Assembly (NCBI GenBank): GCA_030247845.1 | Contig: JAPDRP010000005.1 | Span: 310,001-374,000, forward strand | DNA length: 64,000 nucleotides | Origin: Coniosporium tulheliwenetii | Taxonomy: Eukaryota > Ascomycota > Dothideomycetes | Direction: 5' to 3' | In this document: piece after piece, positions 46,752 through 55,104 of the stretch | How the letters are laid out: each line of letters starts with the position of its first letter | Numbering within the stretch: the first letter of the stretch is position 1 | The notes under the pieces: model-generated | What the model was told of the DNA's origin: nothing | Seen by the model: only the letters and a program-made list of their open reading frames with translations | Database searches by the model: none | Position numbers and translations under genes: made by a program

Positions 46752-47826
46752 GCTGGTGTACGAAAGGGATCAGACACGAGGCCGTGGTAACGGTATTTGG
46801 TGCTCGTCGGATATCCCAGCGGGAAGGTATCGAACGAGAGGAACCAGAATGGCGGGTTCCGGCGCCGTAAATGGAACGGCGGGCTGTCACGGGGGGCCAG
46901 GCCAAGGCGGAGAGGCTCTCGGGAACGGAAGAGCCCCGAGGATGCGTGAGCACCTCCCGTCCCCCTGCAGGAATCCGTGGCGTTCCCGCGCCGTCCCAGC
47001 GCCAACACATCGTCTGCTCCTCACCGCTAGAAGCCGTCTCTGTCTCCTGGAAGGGAGAATGCATGCAAGGTGAGCCGCAGTGCCCCTCTGAAGAGCTTGA
47101 GCGATTGCGATGCCGTTACGGACGCCTTTCCTGTCCAACCTGGAACTGCGTAAAGGTCCACGATTGCCAATAGTGTGGTGAGGCACTGCATCCCGTCTGC
47201 ATCCCGTCGGCTGGGACCCCGCCCGTTTCATCTTGACGACGGCAGCAAGGAATTGGGATCCTGAGGGCGCTGCCTCGTAGCCATAATGCAGGCGTTGCGG
47301 TGGATAGTATGGTGAAGGAGATGGAAGAGGAAAGCAGCTCGATTGCTTGGAGTCTAGAGGAACAGGACAGATGAGTGGGAAAGCGACAGCTTTGAGGTAC
47401 AGTCAGGCTCTCAGAGCGTGGGAAGGATGAATCCATTCCGGAGCCCTTTCATCCTATCATTCCGAAGGTAAGCGTTCTTGTATGTTTCCCCGGAAGAAGG
47501 TTCAGTGTTCAAGCATCGCTGTCGCGTCTACGTCTATATCCACGTTCCGACTTCACTGCTGTGTGACGTGGTGGCTTCGCCAGACCAGCAATGGAAGCGA
47601 GAGTAGCGGTGAGAGATTAAGGTTTCATCGGGATATCGTCTTGCATTCATTCACGCACTGTGAACGCCGAGGAAAGCAGTTTGTCAGGAGGGCAACATCA
47701 CGATGCCATTTTCAGAAGCCTAGCTATCTGTTTCCTGATGCTCAAGTCATGAGTGTAACCAGTTCATTCATCCGTCGAATTCATGCAGCTTCTCTACCAT
47801 GCTGCTGTCATCAGATAACAGACGCA
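46752..47826. other. Intergenic region
   Basis: About 1.07 kb between the methyltransferase start and the con-10 stop (both minus strand). Overlapping frames of up to 197 codons occur on both strands between 46480 and 47436, but without domains; high GC makes long chance frames likely. Nothing recognised. Confidence 0.35.
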
Positions 47827-48358
47827 CTAAGAGCTGTGTCCGCCCTTCGCGCCGGCCTCCTTCGCTGCCTGAGAGCCCTTTTGGAAGGTGCCATCTGGGT
47901 TGCGTCCCTCGTTGGAAACGTCGCCACCAGACGAACCGCTACCGCTCTGTACGGGAGGATTGAGTTAGTTAAATGAACCACCGGCAAGATCTTGTACTGA
48001 TGCGACAGAGGGAGGCGGCGAGCCTTCTGTAGGCCATAGCATAGGGCATGTTAAGAGAAGTAGTTACGCTGGTGTAAACTTACGCTGCCGGAAGAGATGT
48101 CAGAGGATCCTCCAGAGGCGTGTCCACCCTTGGCGCCGGCCTCCTTAGCTGCCTGGCTACCCTTCTGGAAGGTGCCGTCAGGGTTGCGTCCCTCGCTGGA
48201 GACATCGCCGCCAGACGAGCCGCTGCCGCTCTGTGATTAAATCAGTTGACTAAACTACGGCCAAGGCTTGTGCTGATGCCAGAGATGTAAGGAAGAGGGG
48301 CTTCGATCCATCACAGTGGGAGCATGCAGGAGAGATATCTACACTGGTGTAGACTCAC
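47827..48358 (-). repeat. Tandem duplication of an intron-plus-exon unit in con-10
   Basis: Unit one spans intron 1 and exon 2 (48358-48084), unit two spans intron 2 and exon 3 (48083-47827). Exon similarity is nearly complete. The introns share their 5' part (gtgagtctacaccagtgtag against gtaagtttacaccagcgtaa) and a 3' part beginning catcag-acaag followed by a cttgcc/cttggcc block, then diverge. The conserved intron parts suggest one segmental duplication that includes the splice signals. Confidence 0.8.
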
Positions 48359-48475
48359 GTTGTCAGAGGATCCTCCAGTGCCTCCATGGCTAGCACGGCC
48401 ACCTTTGGCGGCGATCTCCTTGACCTCTTCAGTCGGGCGGTTGGCGAAGTTGCCGGGGTTGGTGTTGTCAGTCAT
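47827..48475 (-). CDS. con-10: CON-10-like conidiation/stress protein with duplicated KGG unit
   Basis: Three exons, 48475-48359, 48230-48084 and 47946-47827, give 127 residues. Exon 1 encodes NPGNFANRPTEEVKEIAAKG with the first KGG motif, the hallmark of CON-10. Exons 2 and 3 each encode a near-identical unit containing SGSGSSGGDVS, EGRNPDGTFQKGSQAAKEAG and AKGGH; 36 of the first 37 residues are the same. Typical CON-10 is about 85 residues with one such block. CON-10 proteins are small, hydrophilic, probably disordered and accumulate in conidia or under stress and light; biochemical role unknown. Both introns (128 and 137 nt) are similar too, so the whole intron-exon unit was duplicated. 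Frame intact. Confidence 0.88.
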
Positions 48476-49145
48476 GTTGATTGATTGAAGCTTTGATTGA
48501 ACCTTGTGTTGTTGTGGGGGTGGTTTGATGTTGGTACTGGTAGATTCGAAAGGTCTTCGTGAAATCGGTGGAAGAAGGAAAAGAGGAGCAAAACCTGGAT
48601 GAAATGCCCTTTAATACCCTCTGTTTCACTTCACTTAGCCCCGTGCTTCCCCGCTTGCTGCCTATTAAGGTTGATGCCGTTTGACAGCAGCGGCATTCGT
48701 CCGAATGACATCAAGTGACATCACGAAATCACGAAGCTCCAAGGGCCATTCAAAAAGTACGTTGCCGCACTGAACGTGGATAGCGTATACGCAGTTCGTA
48801 GGAAAGACACCTCAAGCGATCAATATACTAAAGGGCTACACTGTTGAACATCTTGTACGTTCTGTCGTAAGCAATAAATTTCGCTATTCTATAATCGACA
48901 CGACCATGAGTCCAGCTTAATCGTGAATCTGATTCAACAGACCGCCAGCCAAGATGCAGCAACGTATTTTTTGAATGCCATTGCTCTCACGTGATGCGTG
49001 TCGACGCGTTGACGCGATGCTGCCTAAGACGCGACAAGCTCCCGACCGCTTTATCGCCTCCACCTCAGTCACCATCGGCAAATACCCACCTTGACCCACC
49101 AGGAACCTCCCAATCGTACTGTAAACACCCGTCCCGACTCACACC
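48476..49145. promoter_or_regulatory. Divergent intergenic region con-10 / ung
   Basis: About 670 bp between divergent starts. Upstream of con-10 is a region of ttgatt repeats (48476-48500) that probably is its 5' leader. No stress-response CCCCT element was found in the first 250 bp. No other feature recognised. Confidence 0.35.
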
Positions 49146-50188
49146 ATGTCCCTCAAGCGCAAGGCCGCCGACCTAGCTGCAGCAGACGCAAAGAAACCCA
49201 AGGCGAACGGCAGCATCACCTCCTTCTTCGGGCAGCCGAAGCCTGTTGCCGGCACCGCATCAACCAATCCCGCAAAGGCCCTGTGCCATCCAAATTTGAT
49301 AAGGATGCCTGGGTGGCGAAGCTCAGCGATGAGCAGAAAGAGCTGCTAAAGCTCGAGATTGAGACGCTGCACGAGAGCTGGTTAGCTCATCTTAAAGACG
49401 AGGTCGTGAGCAAGGAGTTTTTAGAGCTCAAGCGTTTTCTCAAGAAAGAAATTGAGAGCGGCAAGAAGGTCTTTCCGCCCCTAGAGGATGTGTATTCATG
49501 GTAGGTTGCAGTTTCATGCTTTACACCGCACGCGGCGCGCTGCATCACACAGTATCCAGCTGTTTGCGTCCGGCAGCCGCTATCCGCACAAAAGTTAGAG
49601 CCGTCCCTGACACTATCTAGGTCACGTCACACCCCTCTACCAACAGTCAAAGCCGTCATCCTGGGCCAAGACCCCTACCACAACTACAACCAAGCCCACG
49701 GCCTCTGCTTCTCCGTCCGCCCACCCACTCCCGCCCCGCCCTCGCTTCAAAACATCTACAAAGCCCTCAAGAAGGACTATCCCGACTTCCAGCCGCCGCC
49801 CAAGAATGGTGGCCTACTTACACCCTGGGCCGACCGAGGCGTCCTCCTTCTGAACACCTGTCTGACCGTGCGCGCCCACGAGGCCAATAGCCACAGCGGC
49901 AAGGGTTGGGAGAAGTTCACTCAGAAGGTGATTGATACGGTAGTCAAGAATCGGACGAATGGAGTGGTGTTCTTAGCGTGGGGGACGCCGGCGGCTAAGA
50001 GGGTCCAGGGGGTTAGTAGTAAGCATCTGGTATTGAAGAGTGTGCATCCGAGTCCGTTGAGTGCGGCGAGAGGGTTCTTTGACTGTGGGCATTTTAAGAA
50101 GGCGAATGAGTGGCTCGTGGAGAAGTATGGGCCGGATGGGGCGATTGACTGGAACTTAAATGTTGCCCCAGAGGATGCTGGTGTTTGA
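49146..50188 (+). CDS. ung1: Uracil-DNA glycosylase, family 1 (one-base frame break)
   Basis: Removes uracil from DNA as the first step of base excision repair in nucleus and mitochondria. Exons 49146-49500 and 49621-50188 (120-nt intron). Catalytic water-activating motif GQDPYHNYNQAHGLCFSV, the uracil-binding GGLLTPWADRGVLLLN block, and the DNA-intercalation loop HPSPLSAARGFF are all intact. The N-terminus has a basic KRKAADLAAADAKKPK nuclear signal and SITSFFG, which resembles the PCNA-binding box of human UNG2. The frame breaks at CCC 49279-49281: AKAPVPSKFDKDAW needs one more C, turning an exon sum of 923 into 924 (307 aa, normal for the family). Confidence 0.95.
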
Positions 50189-50781
50189 AGGGTGAGTATC
50201 TGTACAGGGCGTCCAGTTCGGGTTGACGTATAGGGTATCACTGGCGTAGAGTTTGTGAAGCACGGTTGGATGGTGTTTTGGATCATCGGGTTCTCGAGAG
50301 TTGGATTCCTTGTAATCGAATAAGCTTTCGGTACGGCCGTATATATTATATTTTAGATCTCTCGTACATCTTACAATCCGTTGACATCCAAGCGCCCATT
50401 AAGCCACATCCCGTGGTGAAGCGTGCTGTAGCAATGCAACTCCACTAAGCTGGTGCATCCATTGGACGGCTCCAAGATCTGTGCAGGAGGACCATTTAAT
50501 GGGGTCTACGAGGTATCCCTCTGTGTCTGTGGGTCCCGCAGGCCAGGCAGAACCTGCACCCACTCTGCTGGGAGTGGCGTTGTCAGTACCCACGCTGCTT
50601 CGGAGTCGTCTACGGATCGTAGAGTTTGACCGGCCTAAGAGCGCGTCGCCCCGATCCAAGCATCCTCTCGTCTTGCGCCGACCTTAACCGGCCTCTAACC
50701 TGCGGACGGGTATCCCCAGCTCCAGTGGTGGCAAGCCATGCGCGCGGGGGACTCATAAGTGAACACTTCACACTAGCATCT
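50189..50781. other. Convergent intergenic region
   Basis: About 590 bp between the ung (+) and vps51 (-) stops. It would hold two 3' UTRs; overlapping short frames have no domain. Confidence 0.35.
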
Positions 50782-51676
50782 TCAATCACCTTCCCTTTTG
50801 AGCACAGCCTCGCAGCGCGCTCTCACCTCATCCACGCCCTGTACACCTTTCCACTTGTCAAGCAATCTCCGGACATCATCCCACTCGGCTTCTGCTGCCT
50901 CATTTTTGCCCTCTTTAACCAGAGAGCGAAGCCTCTTAGGTGCGTCAAGCACCCATCGTACTGTCTGCCTCCGCTTCTCCTTTGCAGCGTCTTTCGCGCC
51001 GTCAGATCGGACAGCTGACTCACCCAGCCCCTTCGCGGTAGTACGATTCGAGAGGGATGTCGAGAGTGCCGTTGCCGTCTCCGCAATGTGCGCTATAGCA
51101 GGCGCTAGTGTCGAGGTTGCTGGTGTCAATGGATCCATGTTCGTTCGCATCTGCACTCATGCTATTAGCAACAGACAGTGAATGGGCTCAGACAGCCGTA
51201 CCTTGCCAATCGTATCCGTAGCCGCGATGAGCTTGGAGTAGTTATCATAGACCAGCGCTTTACGTTCGCCGTCCAGGTTCCTGATGTCTAGCAGCCAGGA
51301 GCAGACATATCAGCCAAACCCTCCACTTCTAGCAATCGATAGTAAGCAAAGTCCTACCGCTCAATAATCCCGCCTCAACCTTCAATACGCCCTCCAGTCC
51401 CTGCGTCGCCAGCACATCTTCGACATACTTGGCAGCATCAAACCCTTCTTTGTCGAGCTCGCTGACTTCGTGCTCTTCTTTCAGCGCATTCTGCGGTGCG
51501 GCGGCCGCGTCTGCGGCTTCGGCGTTCTTGAGATTGTAGTAGTCGCGCAGGGCCGTGCGGTTGCGGCGCGCGTTGGGCGGTTGGCGGGAGCCTGGTGCGG
51601 GGGGTGTCGAGGAGGTGCGTGAGGAGGAGGGACTGCGGATTGAGAGGGAGGGACGGGGCGAGGCTATTGTGGACAT
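50782..51676 (-). CDS. vps51: VPS51-like GARP tethering complex subunit
   Basis: Exons 51676-51358, 51287-51202 and 51150-50782 encode 257 residues, frame intact. After a disordered Ser/Pro-rich start (SPRPSLSIRSPSSSRTSS) comes the conserved Vps51 block ALRDYYNLKNA, then FDAAKYVEDVLATQGLEGVL, LLSDIRNLDGERKALVYDNY and SKLIAATDTIGKMRTNMDPL: the N-terminal coiled-coil domain shared by Vps51, COG and exocyst tethers. VPS51 joins Vps52-54 in GARP for endosome-to-Golgi retrograde traffic and binds a SNARE through its N-terminus. The protein is short like yeast Vps51, lacking the long C-terminal part of animal homologues. Confidence 0.88.
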
Positions 51677-51962
51677 TGGAGTGTGATTGAGACGATAAAG
51701 ACTGTATCAAGTAGCTACCTAAGATGCAGGTAAATGGAAGCTCGATTAAGTGGGAGTTAGGGTAGGGTTGCTGAAAGCCGTTACGTAGGGCTGAATGGAG
51801 GTGCGGGAGATCGGCAGGGACATCGATCTTCCCGAACTCTTCGTCAACCACATCCATCACCCCCGCAGTTGTGACAACCACCCTTGCTCAGCAATGTAAC
51901 GTTGAGGATAGCAGAGTTCACATGAACCCACACACCTTCACAACACTGCGCATCTCCGCAAC
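51677..51962. promoter_or_regulatory. Short divergent promoter vps51 / rmi1
   Basis: Only 286 bp separate the two divergent start codons, so promoters and leaders overlap here. No specific motif identified. Confidence 0.4.
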
Positions 51963-52654
51963 ATGGCCTCCAGCAACCTCGCCCAAGAAATAGCCGCGCA
52001 CCTCGCATCCAAGAGCCTCTCCCCATCCCCCACCTGGCTCACCAACACCTTCCTCCCAACCATCCGCCCGACGACCCCCTCCCCGCCCTCAAGCAAACCG
52101 CCCTCTTCCGCCTCCTCGCCTCCGACATCACCCAAACCCTCCAGCGCACTCCGACCTCCGTCTTTCCCGCCGACATCCACAACGCCACCATCCGCGAGCG
52201 CCGCCTCGCAGGCCCGATCGCAGTCCAAGTGCTAGACATAGAGGATATAGGCCGCAGCCGCTGGAGCCAAGTCGAAGCGCTCGAGGCAGCAGAGAGGGCG
52301 AGACCACCAAGGGGCGGGAGATCATACGGGCTGTACCAGCTGAGGACGGAGGGGAGGGGGAGATGTGGATGCGGAGGCTGCAGGGGGTGGGGGACCGCAT
52401 AAGCTGGTCCTGCAGGATGCGCAGGGGATGAGGGTGTTTGGGGTAGAGCTTGTGGGTGTGGAGGGCGTTGGGGTGGGCATGAACATTGGGGCGAAGATGG
52501 TGCTGAGGGATGTATTGGTTGCGAGGGGGTGGTATTGCTGGAGCCGAGGAGCGTGAGGGTTGAGGGCGGGAAGATCGAGGGGTTGCACAAGGCGTGGAGG
52601 GAGGGGAGGAAGGAGAGGTTGAAGACTGCGGCGGGGATTACGGAAAGGGGTTGA
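51963..52654 (+). CDS. rmi1: RecQ-mediated genome instability protein 1 (RMI1; four one-base frame breaks)
   Basis: RMI1 is the OB-fold subunit of the Sgs1/BLM-Top3-Rmi1 complex that dissolves double Holliday junctions. Single exon. The path reads MASSNLAQEIAAHLASKSLS and PTWLTNTFLPTIRP, then DDPLPALKQTALFRLLASDI, FPADIHNATIRERRLAGPIA, VQVLDIEDIGRSRWSQVEAL, KLVLQDAQGMRVFGVEL, NIGAKMVLRDVLVARG and LLEPRSVRVEGGKIEGLHKA. Joining these needs one base in each of four runs: CCC 52067-52069, GGG 52296-52298, GGGGG 52356-52360, GGGGG 52525-52529. 692 nt plus four gives 696 (231 aa), ending at TGA 52652. Without correction the longest piece is 90 residues. The acidic insert near residue 125-135 is the least certain part. 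Confidence 0.88.
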
Positions 52655-53147
52655 GATGGACGGCGGCACTGCTTGAGCACGAACGGCTTTGCAGCGCGAC
52701 ACAGCTTTGCCCAGCTGCTACCTCTTGTCATGCTTCCACAATCCGGTCTGCGGGTAGCAATGAGAGCTCAGGGAGAGTTTGCGTGGTCATCCGGCCGATC
52801 AGCACGAAACTTGCCTCTCAGGTGGTCTGAAATTGGTTGGGACCGAACATCTGTGTCGGTTTTTGGTTGTTGCCAGGAATGAGCTTAAATGGGCTCGCCG
52901 ATCACTCACTGATTCCATCTTACGTTGCCATTTTTTGAGATACTCAGCTGCTGGCCCCATTTTTCCTGTAATCACATCAGCCGGCAACAACTCATTCGTA
53001 CGCACATCCATCTTGTTCGACGAAAGAGCTTGGAACCGAGGAAGAACAACGACAAAGGTCTTCAGAGCATCTCTCCCCTTGTCACAAAATCAGAAGCTTG
53101 GATCGTTGAGCCAGTGCGATTGGTCTGCGTGGCAGCTCCTCAAAGAG
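52655..53147. other. Intergenic region
   Basis: About 490 bp before the first copy of the small tandem genes. Its right end (about 53080-53147) resembles the region before the second copy (both contain agcttggat), suggesting the duplication begins upstream of the start codons. Confidence 0.35.
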
Positions 53148-53517
53148 ATGGACTCCGGGATCATAGACACAGTGGGCTACTCAAATCTCCGCCGCCAGCT
53201 CATCGGTAAGTTTCCTATTCCAGCGCAACGCCGATGTAATCTAAAGAGCAACGCAGCCAACACTTTGTACACCCACCCAGAGTACAGTGCAATCGACCTC
53301 GTCACATACCTGAAGCAAGTCTCGGGCAGCCCGATTCCTCGCAAATACAGTGCCGCACTCATCGGCCGCAAGGTTACCTCTGACTGGACAGTCATCGTCT
53401 GCAGAGAGGGAAAGCAGCACCATCAACGCCCTCAAGTACTTGTTGTTGCAGTCTGAAAGTTGGGTGGAGGGGAGGTTGATCCTGGTTGATCCTGCGGTGA
53501 TTTATCAGAGTAGATAA
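53148..53517 (+). pseudogene. Unknown small protein, tandem copy A (frame break near the end)
   Basis: No family recognised. From ATG 53148 the frame reads LRRQLIGKFPIPAQRRC, NAANTLYTHPEYSAIDLVTY and SDWTVIV, then stops at 53456. After about 53400 a different frame continues with SSTINALKYLLLQSESWVEG and ILVDPAVIYQSR to a stop at 53515-53517, which aligns with the C-terminus of copy B. Bridging needs one base removed around gtctgcag (53398-53405), giving VAERES, matching VAES in copy B. Unlike the other breaks in this window, this is an extra base and not in a homopolymer. Either a decayed paralogue or an error. Confidence 0.45.
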
Positions 53518-53987
53518 GCATCCCACCCTGAGGCAGAAGGAGGCGATGCTTTCAAAGTACTGCGGGGAGAGGGAGCGGGAATTCAGATGGAAATCGTTGT
53601 TGCCTACGAGAGCTCAACCAGTACAGTGAGTGCAGTCGGAGAATTGTGGGAGTGGACTGAGGATCGGACTTGGCAAAAAACGGAGCATCTTGATGATGGT
53701 ATCGTGGAGATCGCTAGTCGGCTGTTTCAGAGCAAAGAGAAAAGATTTTTTTGAAGAACGCTGTTGTAGCTGCAAAAATCTGGAGATTCACTGAACACGG
53801 AGCTGTAAGCCTTCTTCCTCTGCCACGACATCGGCCAGCAACTGTTTGCTGGTAGCTACGCACGTCAAAGTCACCGGTGTACAGTCAGAGGAAAGTTATA
53901 AGGGGACGTTTGAACGGAAGTACTTCAAAACCATCGTTCTCACACTACACCTTCAACGCTTGGATAGTGCAAGACATTTCTGACAAG
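53457..53987. other. Spacer between the tandem copies
   Basis: About 470 bp beyond copy A. It contains a 55-codon frame, 53587-53754 (MEIVVAYESSTSTVSAVG, then LWEWTEDRTWQKTEHLDDG), with a plausible amino-acid mix but no recognised family and no similar sequence in copy B; listed here, not called. Confidence 0.3.
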
Positions 53988-54365
53988 ATGAACCGGCGGA
54001 TCGATCCCCGTCTCCCAGACCCTGTGCTTCGCCAGCGGATCCTCTGTAAGTGCCCTATTCCAGCTGATAGCCAATACAACGTTAACGACGGTCTAGCCAA
54101 TGCCGCTTTTCTGTATTGGCAGTACGCTACATTCGACCTTGTCACGTACCGATCTAGTCTACACGATAGCTTTGGTGCCGCTGTCGTCGCTCGTGGTGAG
54201 GTGCACAACGAATGGACAACCATCCACGTGGCCGAGAGCGTGATACTCCACCGAAATGCATTTGAGAGTCTGTTGGCGGAGCTCGAGAAGGAGGTTGAGC
54301 GGAAGGTGAAGATTGTCCACCGCCGTGAGATTTTGAGAGATGAAGTGCTGGAGGGGTATTTGTAG
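53988..54365 (+). CDS. Unknown small protein, tandem copy B
   Basis: 125 residues from ATG 53988; the open frame extends upstream to 53877 but has no earlier ATG. Not recognised as any named family. Shared pattern with copy A: L-R-x-x-I-x-x-K-x-PIPA near the start, AN about 15 residues on, Y-x-x-x-DLVTY in the middle, WT-x-I, then NA-F-x-S-LL and a charged helical tail (LEKEVERKVKIVHRREILRD). No signal peptide, membrane segment or cysteine pattern. Soluble and probably alpha/beta. An intron or a missing 5' exon is possible. Its relation to copy A makes it more likely to be a real gene than its length suggests. Confidence 0.5.
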   Translation: MNRRIDPRLPDPVLRQRILCKCPIPADSQYNVNDGLANAAFLYWQYATFDLVTYRSSLHDSFGAAVVARGEVHNEWTTIHVAESVILHRNAFESLLAELEKEVERKVKIVHRREILRDEVLEGYL

Positions 54366-55104
54366 ACTTGGATCGAATGGCAATTGGCTCTTGACTTGGG
54401 TTCACCCTACCTTGGCCATTGCACTGTTCTTGAAACCTATGCTGTGTATGCTTTGGCCTTAGTACGCTGCTGGTAGAGGATCAGTAAAGCGAGCAGAGAA
54501 TTATAAGACGTACATGAATTCAACATTTGCACTCGTAGATCCAGGAAGAATACCTAGTTTACACATCCACGCAGCGCGTTCATCTGTCTTCTTCCTCTAA
54601 ACGTGTCTACTTCATGAGACTTTGCTTAAGCTCACCCTATCGCGGCGCATCTATATCCACAGTTGGAGCTTCATAGCTGTTCTCTACTCTTGGTCCGTCC
54701 TCCTCTTCGCAGGCGTTCATCAACTCGCTCTGTACCGCGCTGCACTGTCAGTCAGTGTGGTACTCACAGCGGCTTTCCCGTGCTTGACGGCGTTCGAGCC
54801 TGCCATGAGTGGTAAAGATACCTGGGACTGGCGCGGAGGACTGGCTAATTCTACTTCGGTGGACTTTCGGAAGAGGTGTACTCATCTCACATATTACCGG
54901 GTAGTAATCTCAGCGCAAGACCTGGATTTGGCAAGGAAAGGTGATAAGAGGCCGGGTGCTTATAGGAAAAAGGAAACATAAGGCTGAACATCCAGTATAG
55001 GATGCACTCATCACTCAAAGCACGCATGTGACACATCTTTAGTATAAGGAACGTAACCAGCATCCGCGAACGGACGTGCATCACATTTTCGCTATCGAAT
55101 CAGG
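54366..55104. other. Convergent intergenic region
   Basis: About 740 bp between copy B (+) and the AcrB-like gene (-). A 119-codon plus-strand frame at 54622-54981 has some hydrophobic stretches but no conserved feature; not called. Confidence 0.35.

Noticed and set aside
46480..47073. Overlapping long frames on both strands next to the methyltransferase
   Set aside because: The left part overlaps the methyltransferase exons on the other strand; the rest lacks any domain and is GC-rich.
52038..52731. 230-codon minus-strand Pro/Ser-rich frame
   Set aside because: Antisense of RMI1, whose segments match a known family.
53169..53230. Possible intron in tandem copy A (gtaagt...attccag)
   Set aside because: Only about 18 nt long and the same bases encode the conserved GKFPIPA shared with copy B, so it is coding.
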